64,000 nt of DNA, taken from contig UQBY01000008.1 in assembly GCA_900539375.1 (NCBI GenBank), positions 1 to 64,000 on the forward strand. Direction: 5' to 3'. Position numbers and translations under genes: made by a program. The notes below the pieces were generated by a model that ran no database searches, was not told where the DNA came from, and was given only the letters and a program-made list of their open reading frames with translations. Positions within the stretch are counted from its first letter, which is position 1; every line of letters starts with the position of its first letter. The DNA is from an uncultured Clostridium sp. (lineage in GTDB: Bacteria; Bacillota; Clostridia; Clostridiales; Clostridiaceae). Below, one piece after another: positions 26,105 through 36,747 of the stretch.

Positions 26105-27114
26105 TGAAAAAAAATAAATTTAAAATAATTATAATAATTTTAGTAGCCTTATTAATTATCTCCTTTGGAGTTACATTGTGTTGGGGAACTTATAAAGTTT
26201 CACCTTTAGAAGTTATAAATACTCTTTTAGGAAAAGGAACTAGGCTTCAAAATACAGCAATATTAAATATTAGACTTCCAAGACTTTTAGTAGGAATTGC
26301 AGTTGGCGTTGCATTATCAACAGCAGGTGCAATTCTTCAAACTATAACTAAAAATGATTTAGCTGATACAGGAATAATAGGAATAAATGCTGGGGCGGCA
26401 GTTATGGCAGTTATTTTTATTACATATTCTACAGGAAACTATTATAACAAGCTTGGAGAATTTTCAATTTTTGTATTACCATTTATGGCTATAATAGGAG
26501 CTGCAATTACTTCATTTATTATATACATACTGTGTAGCAAAGGTGGAATAATGAGACCTAAAAGGCTTTTATTAATAGGAATTGCACTAAATGCAGGATT
26601 AAATGCTTTTATAACATTCTTTACTTCTAGAGGAGGGGTTGGAGATTATAATAGGGTTTTAGTATGGACGTCAGGAAGTCTTTGGGGTTCTGGATGGAAT
26701 TATGCAAAGGTAATTATTCCTATAGTAACAATAATGTTTATTATAGTCTTATTAAATCATAAGAAATTAGACATTTTAAATTTATCAGATGAGCTTGCTA
26801 TTTCTTTAGGGTTAAATATTCAAAAGGAAAGAAAGAAATTTTTAAGTTTAGCAGTTATATTATCAGGAACAGCTACAGCTTTTGCAGGAAATATTGGATT
26901 TTTAGGGCTTATATCTCCTCATATTGCAAGAAAATTGGTGGGTTCTTATCATAAGAATTTTGTACCAGTTTCAGCAATGATAAGTGTAATAATAATTCTT
27001 ATTGCTGATGGAGTTTCAAGAAATTTATTTTCACCAATTGAAATTCCTGTTGGAATAACAGTATCAATATTTGGAGTACCATATTTTATTTATTTAATGA
27101 TGAAGGAGAAATAA
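26104..27114 (+). CDS. FecCD-family siderophore permease (second)
   Basis: A 336-residue partner permease with the same topology: LNIRLPRLLVGIAVGVALSTAGAILQ, NDLADTGIIGINAGAAV and GLISPHIARKLVGSYHKN. The ATG overlaps the stop of the first permease (TAATG) and its own stop overlaps the ATPase gene region, so the operon is tightly packed. Confidence 0.92.
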   Translation: MKKNKFKIIIIILVALLIISFGVTLCWGTYKVSPLEVINTLLGKGTRLQNTAILNIRLPRLLVGIAVGVALSTAGAILQTITKNDLADTGIIGINAGAAVMAVIFITYSTGNYYNKLGEFSIFVLPFMAIIGAAITSFIIYILCSKGGIMRPKRLLLIGIALNAGLNAFITFFTSRGGVGDYNRVLVWTSGSLWGSGWNYAKVIIPIVTIMFIIVLLNHKKLDILNLSDELAISLGLNIQKERKKFLSLAVILSGTATAFAGNIGFLGLISPHIARKLVGSYHKNFVPVSAMISVIIILIADGVSRNLFSPIEIPVGITVSIFGVPYFIYLMMKEK

Positions 27115-27116
27115 TG

Positions 27117-27917
27117 ATGGAAGCTATTAGTGTAGAAAAATTATATGTATCCTATGAAAATAATACAATAATTGAAAATATGAGTTTATCAATACCTAAA
27201 GGAAAGATAAGTATAATTATTGGAGCAAATGGATGTGGAAAATCAACACTTTTAAAAACAATATCAAGAATTAATAAACCTAAGGCGGGAGAAATCTTTA
27301 TAAATAATAAGAATTTAAATAAGATAAAGGAAAAGGATATAGCAAAGGAAGTAGCATTTCTTCCTCAAGGACCTGTTTGTCCTAGTGGTCTTACAGTAAG
27401 AGAATTAGTAGCCTTTGGAAGATTTCCTTATCAAAAACTTATAGGTGGACTTAATAGTCATGATAAAAAAGTTATAGATTGGGCAATTAAAGAAACTGGA
27501 CTTAGTGAATTTACAGATAGAGAAATTGAAAATTTATCTGGAGGACAAAGGCAAAGAGCTTGGATAGCTATGACTTTAGCTCAAGAAACAGAAATAATAA
27601 TGCTAGATGAACCTACAACCTATTTAGATATGTCCTATCAATTAGAAGTTTTAGAAGTTCTTCAAAAGCTTAATAGAGAGAAAAATATTACAGTAGTTAT
27701 AGTTCTTCATGAACTTAATAATGCTTGTAGATTTGCAGATAATATTATTGGACTTAAAAAGGGAAAAATTATTTGTGAAGGAAGACCAATAGATGTAATT
27801 AATAAAGAAAATTTAAAAGAAATTTATGGTATAGATGCTAACTTAAAATATAGTGAAAATGGAGAATATCCAATATGTACAGAATATGAACTTTTTAGAG
27901 GGAATCATGAAAAATAA
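27117..27917 (+). CDS. FecE/FhuC-type siderophore ABC transporter ATPase
   Basis: A 266-residue ATPase: Walker A GANGCGKST, Q loop FLPQGP, signature LSGGQRQRAWIAM, Walker B IIMLDEPTTYLD and H-loop VVIVLHEL. DEPTTYLDMSYQLEVLE is typical of the iron-chelate group. The ATG at 27117 is better spaced from AAGGAGA than the ATG at 27114. It powers the two permeases upstream. Confidence 0.93.
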   Translation: MEAISVEKLYVSYENNTIIENMSLSIPKGKISIIIGANGCGKSTLLKTISRINKPKAGEIFINNKNLNKIKEKDIAKEVAFLPQGPVCPSGLTVRELVAFGRFPYQKLIGGLNSHDKKVIDWAIKETGLSEFTDREIENLSGGQRQRAWIAMTLAQETEIIMLDEPTTYLDMSYQLEVLEVLQKLNREKNITVVIVLHELNNACRFADNIIGLKKGKIICEGRPIDVINKENLKEIYGIDANLKYSENGEYPICTEYELFRGNHEK

Positions 27918-29133
27918 AAACTTTATAATAATAGTTTTAGGGCAGATTATTTCACTATTTGGGAACTCAATACAAAGATTTAGTATGTCTTTATATCTAT
28001 TACAATTTACAGGTAGTACAGCTACCTTTGCTAATATATTAGCAATCTCTACTATACCATATATAATATTTGCACCAATTGCAGGAAAGCTTTCAGATAG
28101 TGTAAGCAAGAAAAAAATAATGGTATATTTAGATTTCTTTTGTGCAATATTAATAGGTGGCTACGCTTTTGTATTATTAAGAGAAAAGGATAGTACCTTA
28201 ATAATTGGAGTAGTTATGTTTATGCTATCAATATGTTATACATTATATGGACCAGCAGTAACAGCTTCAATTCCTCAAATGGTAGAAGAAGATAAACTTA
28301 CTTCAGCTAATGGAATAATAAATCAAATTAATTCCATTGTAAACTTTTTAGGACCAATACTTGCAGGGATTCTTTATGGACTACTTGGAATAAAATTAAT
28401 AGTAATAATAAATGCAATAAGCTTTTTAATTTCTGCAATAATAGAACTATTTATAGATATAAAAGATATAGAGAAAAATAAAGAAAAGGTATTTTCAATG
28501 AATTTTATAAATAAATCATTTATAGATATGAAAGATAGTTTTATTTATTTAAAAAATAAAAAGAAAATTATTTTAGGAATTATAGCATCATATGCTTTTT
28601 GCAATATATTTTTAGTTCCTATATTATCAATAGTATCTCCATATTTTATTAATATTTTTTTAAATCTTTCTTCAAAGGTTTATGGAATAGTAGAAGCTAT
28701 ATGTGTTTTAGGAATGATATTAGGTGGATTTTTTATTAGCATAAAACCAAATTTATTTTCTATAAAGAAAGTTCATTATACCTATTATCCTATGATATTA
28801 GGAGTTACAATAATGACTGTATTAGGCTTTATAAAATTAAATAATTATATTATGGCAGGAATATTTGCTTTTTCTGGTATGTTAATTATGTTTTCTTTAG
28901 CTTTATCAAATGTACTTACATTAACATTTATACAAAAAGAAGTTCCTTTAAATATGCTTGGACGTGTATCAGCATTTTCAACAGCAATAGCAACTATAAG
29001 TGTTGCACCAGGACAATTACTTTTTGGACAAGTTATTGATAAAAAAGTACCTTTAGGAATAATTTTTATAGTAGCATTAATTCTTAACTTTGGACTTATA
29101 TTATTTAATAAATGTAATGTGAAAAATATATAA
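27907..29133 (+). CDS. MFS transporter in the siderophore operon
   Basis: A 408-residue major facilitator with about 12 helices, of the MFS_3/EntS-like type (ISLFGNSIQRFSMSLYLLQFTGS, APIAGKLSDSVSKKKIMV, LNMLGRVSAFSTAIATI). The ATG at 27907 overlaps the ATPase stop by 11 bases and has GAGGG upstream. Being the last gene of an iron operon, it may export a siderophore or remove the de-ironed chelator; alternatively it serves drug export. A terminator follows. Confidence 0.85.
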   Translation: MKNKNFIIIVLGQIISLFGNSIQRFSMSLYLLQFTGSTATFANILAISTIPYIIFAPIAGKLSDSVSKKKIMVYLDFFCAILIGGYAFVLLREKDSTLIIGVVMFMLSICYTLYGPAVTASIPQMVEEDKLTSANGIINQINSIVNFLGPILAGILYGLLGIKLIVIINAISFLISAIIELFIDIKDIEKNKEKVFSMNFINKSFIDMKDSFIYLKNKKKIILGIIASYAFCNIFLVPILSIVSPYFINIFLNLSSKVYGIVEAICVLGMILGGFFISIKPNLFSIKKVHYTYYPMILGVTIMTVLGFIKLNNYIMAGIFAFSGMLIMFSLALSNVLTLTFIQKEVPLNMLGRVSAFSTAIATISVAPGQLLFGQVIDKKVPLGIIFIVALILNFGLILFNKCNVKNI

Positions 29134-29147
29134 TAGGCTTAAATAAG

Positions 29148-29190
29148 CTAGCTATTTAAACAAAAAGTTTGGATGGCTAGTTTTTTATTT
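29148..29190 (+). terminator. Intrinsic terminator of the iron-uptake operon
   Basis: A 14-pair stem with G-U pairs (29148-29161 with 29167-29180, ends CTAG/CTAG) around AAAAA, then TTTTTTATTT. Confidence 0.85.
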
Positions 29191-29244
29191 GACAAAAAAT
29201 AGAAAACGAAGTATACTATGACTATAAAAAATAAATAGTCATAG
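29189..29244 (+). promoter_or_regulatory. Consensus promoter with palindromic operator before the TetR gene
   Basis: TTGACA (29189-29194) and TATACT (29212-29217) are separated by 17 bases. CTATGACTAT (29216-29225) and ATAGTCATAG (29235-29244) form a perfect 10-bp inverted repeat beginning in the -10 and ending at the ribosome site. It is the obvious autoregulation site for the TetR protein. Confidence 0.8.
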
Positions 29245-29255
29245 AGGTGAAGAAC

Positions 29256-29885
29256 TTGGGAAAGGCATTTACTGAAGAAGAAAATAAGAAAAATAAAGAG
29301 AGATTAAAAGAAGAGGGAAGAAAATTAGCAACTAAAAATGGTTTTAAAAACACTTCTATAGATGAACTTGTAAAAAGATGTAAAATAGCTAAAGGGCAAT
29401 TTTATAGATATTATGAAACAAAGGAATTATTTTTTCTTGAAGTTAGAAATGAAGTTGTAAAAGAGGTTCATGAGAAAATAGCTCTAGATTTTCAAAAACA
29501 ACCATTAACAAAAGAAGTTATAGTAAATAATTTTTGCGAATTATTTAAGATTATAAAAAAATCAGAATATAGAGTGTTTTTTGATTATGAGGAAATAGAA
29601 TATTTATTTAGAAAACTGCCTAAGAGTAAAGTAAATGAAGATTTTAAAAATGATTCTATAGTAGTTGATAATATTGTTTTTATGGTTACTAAAGGAGTTC
29701 ATTTTTCGCAAAAGGACAAAGGTATACTTACAGGAATAATACGTTCTATATTTTTAATAAATAACAATATTGAAATTATAGGAGAAGAATTTATGGAAGA
29801 TATAATGAGACACCACATTGAAGGTATGGTGAATTTTGTTCATAACAAAATTAATGAGTATAAAAGAAAGGATGATTTTAAATGA
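29256..29885 (+). CDS. TetR-family transcriptional regulator
   Basis: A 209-residue repressor with an N-terminal HTH (TKNGFKNTSIDELVKRCKIAKGQFYRYYETKELFFLEV, about 30-70) and a helical ligand domain. The probable start is the TTG at 29256, with AGAGGTG at proper distance; a GTG at 29247 is inside that site. It overlaps the next gene by four bases (ATGA), so repressor and hydrolase are co-expressed and probably co-regulated by the palindrome upstream. Confidence 0.87.
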   Translation: MGKAFTEEENKKNKERLKEEGRKLATKNGFKNTSIDELVKRCKIAKGQFYRYYETKELFFLEVRNEVVKEVHEKIALDFQKQPLTKEVIVNNFCELFKIIKKSEYRVFFDYEEIEYLFRKLPKSKVNEDFKNDSIVVDNIVFMVTKGVHFSQKDKGILTGIIRSIFLINNNIEIIGEEFMEDIMRHHIEGMVNFVHNKINEYKRKDDFK

Positions 29886-30430
29886 AGAAAGCATTGTTAG
29901 TTGTAGATTTACAAGAGGAATATTTTGAAAATGAGGATTTTTTTAAGAACCAATTTAAGTTAGATATGTCTAATTTTCATCAAAAAACTTTTAACAGTAT
30001 AGATGAATATATGAATAGTGTAAATAAAATTATTGAAAAAGAATATGACTTAGGAACAGAAATAATATACATACAAGAAGTTTTACCTAATAAGTTATTC
30101 TTTAGAAAATTTTTTGGTCATTCTATAGAAGGAACACCAGGAGTAGAATTGCACCATAAATTAAAAAAAGTTAATAATGTTGTTTTTACAAAAGCCTTTG
30201 GAGATGCTTTTACTAACAGAAAACTTAAAAAGTATATAAAGGAAAAAGGTATAGATGAAATATTTATTATTGGTTGTGATTCAACTAAATGTGCTTTCTA
30301 TACGGCTAAAGGAGCTATAAAAAATGGAATAAAAGTATCTATGATTATAGATGGAATATTTACATTTTGTCCTAATGATGTTGAAAAAGTAGAAGGTGAA
30401 CTTGAAAAATTAGGTGTTAAATATATCTAG
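29882..30430 (+). CDS. Isochorismatase-family cysteine hydrolase
   Basis: A 182-residue enzyme of the isochorismatase-like hydrolase fold (nicotinamidase and related amidases). The catalytic triad can be read as Asp9 (VVDLQ), Lys104 (FTKAFGDAF) and Cys137 (GCDSTKCAFYTAKGA). It is coupled to the TetR regulator. The actual substrate, whether an amide, a carbamate or isochorismate, is unknown. Confidence 0.85.
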   Translation: MKKALLVVDLQEEYFENEDFFKNQFKLDMSNFHQKTFNSIDEYMNSVNKIIEKEYDLGTEIIYIQEVLPNKLFFRKFFGHSIEGTPGVELHHKLKKVNNVVFTKAFGDAFTNRKLKKYIKEKGIDEIFIIGCDSTKCAFYTAKGAIKNGIKVSMIIDGIFTFCPNDVEKVEGELEKLGVKYI

Positions 30431-30497
30431 GTGAAAAATAGTTATTAATATGATATTATTTAATAGTTAAGAAAAGGTTTAACTTGAGGTGCTTGTA

Positions 30498-31211
30498 ATG
30501 TTTAGTTCTAGTGAAATAAAGAAATTCAATAATGTAGAAATGTTAATTTATAATTATATACTTCAAAATTCTAAGCAAATTCCTTATATGACTATTAGGG
30601 AGTTAGCAGATAGTGTTCATGTATCAACTTCAACTATAATGCGTTTTTGTAAAAAATTAAATTGTGATGGTTATTCTGAATTTAAGGTACAATTTAAAAT
30701 GTATATGGAAAAAAATAAAGAAATTAAACCTGTTGATGATATTTCAGAAATAATGAATTATTTTAATAGTGCAAATACTAGTGAATATAAGAAAAATCTT
30801 GATGAAATAGCAACAGTAATAAGGGAAGGAAACCATATTATATTTGGTGGAGTTGGAACTTCAGGTATTTTAGGCAAATATGGAGCTCGTTACTTTTCAA
30901 ATATGGGGAAATTTAGTCACTATATAGATGATCCTTTTTATCCTAATTTTGAAGGGCTATATAAAGATGCAGTGGTAATTATGCTTTCTGTATCAGGAGA
31001 AACTGAACAAATAATTTCTTTAGCTAATATATTTTTAAAACATGGATGTAAATTAATAAGTATAACTAATAGTAAAGACTGTACTTTAGCTAAAATGTCA
31101 GATTATAATATTGCATATTATATGAACAATAAAAAAACAAAAGAAGAGTATAATATAACAACCCAAATTCCTGTAATTTTTATTATTGAAGCAATAGCAA
31201 AAAGACTTTAA
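30498..31211 (+). CDS. RpiR/MurR-family regulator (HTH_6 + SIS)
   Basis: A 237-residue regulator. HTH_6 domain at about 1-75 (MTIRELADSVHVSTSTIMRFCKKLNCDGYSEFK) and SIS sugar-phosphate domain at about 105-225 (IIFGGVGTSGILGKYGARYFSNMG, VIMLSVSGETEQIISLA). It lies upstream of a beta-glucoside PTS and GH1 gene and is expected to respond to a phosphorylated sugar of that pathway. The ATG at 30498 is preferred; the GTG at 30489 lies in the GAGGTG site. Confidence 0.88.
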   Translation: MFSSSEIKKFNNVEMLIYNYILQNSKQIPYMTIRELADSVHVSTSTIMRFCKKLNCDGYSEFKVQFKMYMEKNKEIKPVDDISEIMNYFNSANTSEYKKNLDEIATVIREGNHIIFGGVGTSGILGKYGARYFSNMGKFSHYIDDPFYPNFEGLYKDAVVIMLSVSGETEQIISLANIFLKHGCKLISITNSKDCTLAKMSDYNIAYYMNNKKTKEEYNITTQIPVIFIIEAIAKRL

Positions 31212-31220
31212 AATAGGTTT

Positions 31221-31267
31221 TAAGCCATTTACATTGGATTTTTCCAAAATGTAAATGGCTTATTTTA
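31221..31267 (+). terminator. Hairpin terminator after the RpiR gene
   Basis: AAGCCATTTACATT (31222-31235) pairs with AATGTAAATGGCTT (31248-31261). The T-run is weak (ATTTTAT), so read-through into the PTS operon is possible. Confidence 0.6.
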
Positions 31268-31330
31268 TGTTACAAGGTGTTTTTTTTAAGTAACAAATAT
31301 CAAAAGATAGTTACATATGCCTATTGCTCT

Positions 31331-31344
31331 CGAAAACGATGACA
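31331..31344 (+). promoter_or_regulatory. Candidate cre (CcpA) site upstream of the PTS operon
   Basis: CGAAAACGATGACA matches the Firmicutes cre pattern WTGNAANCGNWNNCW core at 13 of 14 defined or free positions (C in place of the first T). Position 70-85 bases before the EII start fits catabolite repression. Based on pattern only. Confidence 0.5.
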
Positions 31345-31414
31345 TTTATTAATATATTTATTAGAATATAGGTACAAAAAGGAATAAAAATATGAATATT
31401 GGAGGATTAAAATT

Positions 31415-33271
31415 ATGGCTATTGATTATGGAAAAACAGCACGAGAGTTAGTTAAAGAACTTGGTGAAAATAACATAATTAATGTAACTCATTGTGCAAC
31501 TAGACTACGTTTCATATTAACAGACATGAAATCAGTTAACAAAGAAAAGGTAAATAAAATACCAGGAGTTATAACAACTGTGGAAGCAGGAGGACAATTT
31601 CAAGTTGTTATAGGAAACCATGTAAAGGATGCATATGAAGAGGTATTAAAATTAGTTACTATTGATGAAGAAAAAGCAAATGGTGGAAAACCTAAAGCAG
31701 GAATTGTTAGTACTATTATTGATGTTATATCAAGTATATTTGCTCCTTTCTTATACACATTAGCAGCTTGTGGTATATTACAAGGAATATTAGGTGTATT
31801 TGTAGCATTAAATTGGATAAATACAGATGGTGGAACTTATAAAATATTAAACTTTATATCATGGACTGCATTTACATTTTTACCAGTATTAATTGCAATT
31901 ACAGCATCTAAAAAGTTTAAAGTAAATGAATTTATTGCAGTGGTTATTGCTTGTGCATTAGTTTGTCCAGATTATATATCAATGGTGAATGATGGTACAC
32001 AGTTAAGTTTCTTAGGAATAAAGGTTCAAATGCTAAGTTATACATCTTCAGTAATTCCAATAATCTTAGCAGTTTGGGTTGCCTCTTATGTTGCAAGATT
32101 TTTTGAAAAAGTATTACCTACAGTTATAAGAAATTTATTTACTCCTATGTTTACAATAGCAATAATGGTTCCATTTACTTTATTAGTTTTTGGCCCATTT
32201 GGAAGTACTGTAGGAGGAGCAATTGGTGGAATTTACAACTATTTATATGATTTAAATCCAATTATTGCAGGTATTATAGTTGGCGGATTCTGGGAAGTAT
32301 TAGTTATCTTTGGTGTTCATTGGGGTATTACTCCAGTAACTGTTGGAAACTATGCAAATCTTGGATATGATACATTTACAGGATTACAAGCATCTGCAGT
32401 ATTTTCACAAGCAGGAGCAGCTTTAGGAGTTTTCTTTAAAACAAAGAATAAGGAAATGAAAGATGTATCTCTTCCAGCAGCTATAACAGGAATTTTTGGT
32501 ATTACAGAACCAGCTATTTATGGTGTTAACTTAAGATTAAAAAGACCTATGATTTGTGGATGTATTGCTGGTGCTGTTGGTGGTGCTATTGCAGGTGGAT
32601 TTAATGCAGTATCATGGAGCTACAATATGCCAGGAATAGCAACTATACCTGCATACTTTAAGTCTGGTCATATGACAGCATTTATTGGTTTCTTAATATC
32701 TATTGTAGTTTCATTTGTTCTTGGAATGGTTCTTACAATGATTGTTGGATTTAAAGAAGAAGTAGATAAAACAGAAGAAAATAAAGTAGAAGAAGTTGAA
32801 AGTAACAACATATTAAATAGAGAAATAAAAATAGGAACTCCTGCAAAGGGTCATGTTATTCCAGTTACAGAAGTTAATGATGCTGTATTTTCATCAGAAG
32901 CTATGGGAAAAGGTGTCGGAATAAAGTGTAATGATGGAATAGTTGTTGCACCTTGTGATTGTGAAGTAGTAACTGTTTTCCCAACAAAACATGCAATTGG
33001 ATTACAAACAGAAGATGGAGTTGAATTATTAATTCATATAGGAATTGATACAGTTAATTTAGAAGGAAAAGGTTTTGTAGCAAAAGTATCTCAAGGACAA
33101 CATGTAAAGTCAGGAGATGTTTTAGTTGAATTTGATAGCAAGGTAATAAAAGATAATGGTTATGATGATACTATTATGTTTATTGTAACTAACTCAGACC
33201 AATATAAAGAAATTAAATTAAATGCAAATTGTGATTTAGAATTATGTGAAAATGTTATTGAAATAAAATAG
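31415..33271 (+). CDS. Beta-glucoside-type PTS EIIBCA
   Basis: A 618-residue phosphotransferase permease. EIIB is at 1-85 (phospho-Cys27 in THCATRLRF), EIIC at about 100-450 with ten or so helices (GITEPAIYGVNLRLKRP), and EIIA at about 475-600 (GKGVGIKCNDGIVVAPCDCEV, phospho-His in LLIHIGIDTV). The order B-C-A is that of BglP-like permeases. It imports and phosphorylates an aryl- or alkyl-beta-glucoside or cellobiose-type sugar, which the following GH1 enzyme splits. Confidence 0.93.
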   Translation: MAIDYGKTARELVKELGENNIINVTHCATRLRFILTDMKSVNKEKVNKIPGVITTVEAGGQFQVVIGNHVKDAYEEVLKLVTIDEEKANGGKPKAGIVSTIIDVISSIFAPFLYTLAACGILQGILGVFVALNWINTDGGTYKILNFISWTAFTFLPVLIAITASKKFKVNEFIAVVIACALVCPDYISMVNDGTQLSFLGIKVQMLSYTSSVIPIILAVWVASYVARFFEKVLPTVIRNLFTPMFTIAIMVPFTLLVFGPFGSTVGGAIGGIYNYLYDLNPIIAGIIVGGFWEVLVIFGVHWGITPVTVGNYANLGYDTFTGLQASAVFSQAGAALGVFFKTKNKEMKDVSLPAAITGIFGITEPAIYGVNLRLKRPMICGCIAGAVGGAIAGGFNAVSWSYNMPGIATIPAYFKSGHMTAFIGFLISIVVSFVLGMVLTMIVGFKEEVDKTEENKVEEVESNNILNREIKIGTPAKGHVIPVTEVNDAVFSSEAMGKGVGIKCNDGIVVAPCDCEVVTVFPTKHAIGLQTEDGVELLIHIGIDTVNLEGKGFVAKVSQGQHVKSGDVLVEFDSKVIKDNGYDDTIMFIVTNSDQYKEIKLNANCDLELCENVIEIK

Positions 33272-34708
<1,437 letters not shown>

Positions 34709-34718
34709 TAATATTTTT

Positions 34719-34764
34719 AAGGGATGAATTTTTGATTATTAAAAGTTCATCCCTTACTTTTTAA
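34719..34764 (+). terminator. Intrinsic terminator of the PTS operon
   Basis: AAGGGATGAATTTT (34719-34732) pairs with AAAAGTTCATCCCTT (34741-34755, one bulge), then ACTTTTTAAT. Confidence 0.8.
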
Positions 34765-34846
34765 TCTAATTTTAATCTTTCTTATATTTTAGATTAATTT
34801 TCTAAGATTATTATATAGCCATAGTAAAGATATGGAGATGATTTAT

Positions 34847-35380
34847 ATGGAAAGAAAAGAAATGATTGAAAAATTAATGAATAAGGCAAAGATAAGTTAT
34901 GAAGAAGCAGAGAGTGCATTAGAAAAAAATAATTGGGATCTTCTTGATGCAATGATTTATTTAGAAAGACAAGGAAAAGTAAATGAATCGAAGGTTGGTA
35001 ATGCTGTTGTATTAGTAAAAGAAAGTGATAATGAAAAATCAGATAGCAAGAAAGAGAAATGTGGAGGGTTTGGAACAATGTTTGGAAGGTTTTGTAGATT
35101 TGTTAAAAATGTTATTCATAAAGGAAACAGAAATTACTTTTCAATAAATAAAGAAGGAGAAAAAACAATAAAAATTTCTTTAACAATATCCTCTTTATTA
35201 CTTATATTTGCATTTTGGCCAGTTGTAATATTGCTTTTAGTTGGATTATTTTTTGGATATAAGTATTCTTTAACAGGCCCAGATATAAAATGTGATAAGG
35301 TTAATGATATTTTAGGAAAAGCATCAAATTCAGCTGAAGATATAAAAAAGGATTTTAATGAAGGATATAAAAATTGCTAA
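34847..35380 (+). CDS. UBA-like/DUF4342 membrane-associated protein (first copy)
   Basis: A 177-residue protein. The first ~45 residues form a UBA/TS-N-type three-helix domain (KAKISYEEAESALEKNNWDLLDAMIYLERQGKV). After an acidic linker comes a DUF4342-type segment (RNYFSINKEGEKTIKISLTISSLLLIFAFWPVVILLLVGLFFGYKYSL) with one strongly hydrophobic helix pair, then a polar tail. The ATG at 34847 is chosen because GGAG lies nine bases ahead. It has a paralogue 150 bases downstream. Role unknown; its neighbours suggest envelope sensing. Confidence 0.75.
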   Translation: MERKEMIEKLMNKAKISYEEAESALEKNNWDLLDAMIYLERQGKVNESKVGNAVVLVKESDNEKSDSKKEKCGGFGTMFGRFCRFVKNVIHKGNRNYFSINKEGEKTIKISLTISSLLLIFAFWPVVILLLVGLFFGYKYSLTGPDIKCDKVNDILGKASNSAEDIKKDFNEGYKNC

Positions 35381-35412
35381 GATTTAATAATTAAAGATAT
35401 AATTTACAAAGC

Positions 35413-35445
35413 TAGAGGTTTTGAAGGTATTCAAAACCTCTAATT
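35413..35445 (+). terminator. Hairpin between the two DUF4342 genes
   Basis: TAGAGGTTTTGAA (35413-35425) and TTCAAAACCTCTA (35430-35442) pair perfectly around GGTA. The T-rich tail is weak, so termination may be partial. Confidence 0.6.
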
Positions 35446-35531
35446 TAATGTTTAGTTTATTTGTATATGCTATAATTTTAAATATAAAAGTAAATTTCCT
35501 AGGGAAAGCTATATAAATATGGAGGAGATTT

Positions 35532-36071
35532 ATGGAAAAAGTTGAAATGGTAGAAAAGTTAAGAAGTAAAACTAATATAAGTTATGAAGAGGCAAAGGAT
35601 ACATTAGAAAATACAAATTGGGACATACTTGATGCTGTTGTGTATTTAGAAAGAATAGGTAAGATAAAAAAGCCATCTGTAAGTACATATTTTACTAATG
35701 AATATAAAGAAATTCCTAAAGAAAATTTAAATGAAATAACAGAAAGTAATGAAAAGAAAAAAGAAAAATTTTCTGAAAGTTTTTTTGAAACAATATGTAG
35801 GATTATAGATAAAGGAAATACAATTTTATTTGTAATAAAAAAGAACAATAAAGTGATATTAAAGCTTCCAATAACAGTAATAGTGTTGTTGATTGTATTC
35901 ACTTTTTCTACAATCATACTTTTATTAATAGTAGGTTTATTTTTTGAAATGGAGTTTTCATTAGAAGGATATAATATGGAAAATAGTCAGGTTAATAAGC
36001 ATTTAAAGAGTATTTCTAAATATGTTATAAAGATAAAAAATGATTTTAAGAGGGATAAGGGAAATGGTTAA
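35532..36071 (+). CDS. UBA-like/DUF4342 membrane-associated protein (second copy)
   Basis: A 179-residue paralogue of 34847-35380 with the same layout: UBA-like domain (SKTNISYEEAKDTLENTNWDILDAVVYLERIGKI), charged linker, hydrophobic segment (LKLPITVIVLLIVFTFSTIILLLIVGLFFEMEF) and a basic tail. Its stop overlaps the response-regulator start by eight bases, so it is translated together with the two-component system and is probably a signalling partner. Confidence 0.75.
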   Translation: MEKVEMVEKLRSKTNISYEEAKDTLENTNWDILDAVVYLERIGKIKKPSVSTYFTNEYKEIPKENLNEITESNEKKKEKFSESFFETICRIIDKGNTILFVIKKNNKVILKLPITVIVLLIVFTFSTIILLLIVGLFFEMEFSLEGYNMENSQVNKHLKSISKYVIKIKNDFKRDKGNG

Positions 36072-36747
36072 GATTTTAATTGTTGAGGATGAAGAAAAAA
36101 TTGCAAGATTTACAGAGCTTGAGTTAGTTCATGAAGGATATGAAGTAGTAAAAGCTGATAATGGAAGAGATGGACTTGAAATAGCTGAAAAAGGTGGTAT
36201 AGACTTAATTCTTCTTGATATAATGCTTCCACAAATTAATGGACTTGAAGTACTTAGAAGGTTAAGAAAAAATTCAGATATACCTGTAATAATGTTAACT
36301 GCAAGAGATGCTGTTATGGACAAAGTATCTGGTCTTGATGCAGGTGCAGATGATTATATTACAAAACCTTTTGCAATAGAAGAATTACTTGCAAGAATAA
36401 GAACAGCTTTAAAAAAGAGAACTATAATTGAGAAAAAACAAAATTTAGATATTCTTACTTATAAATTATTATCTTTAAATAAAAGAAGACATGAGGTAAC
36501 TTATGATGGAAATGTAGTAGAACTTACCCATAGAGAATTTAATCTGCTACAAGTTTTATTAGAAAATAAAAATATAGTTCTTACAAGAGATGTATTAATG
36601 GAGAAGGTTTGTGGTTATGATTATATAGGAGAGACAAATGTAATAGATGTTTATATAAGATATTTAAGAACAAAAATAGATGATAAATTTAAAACAAAGA
36701 TAATATCAACTGTACGTGGTGTAGGATATGTTATAAAGGATGAGTAA
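36064..36747 (+). CDS. OmpR-family response regulator
   Basis: A 227-residue regulator with receiver domain (phospho-Asp in LILLDIMLPQINGLEVL at about position 51, LTARD, YITKPF) and C-terminal winged helix (THREFNLLQVLLENKNIVLTRDVLMEKVCGY, VDVYIRYLRTKI). The ATG at 36064 inside the DUF4342 stop region is chosen; the frame is open eight codons further up without a ribosome site. It overlaps its kinase by eight bases. Confidence 0.92.
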   Translation: MVKILIVEDEEKIARFTELELVHEGYEVVKADNGRDGLEIAEKGGIDLILLDIMLPQINGLEVLRRLRKNSDIPVIMLTARDAVMDKVSGLDAGADDYITKPFAIEELLARIRTALKKRTIIEKKQNLDILTYKLLSLNKRRHEVTYDGNVVELTHREFNLLQVLLENKNIVLTRDVLMEKVCGYDYIGETNVIDVYIRYLRTKIDDKFKTKIISTVRGVGYVIKDE

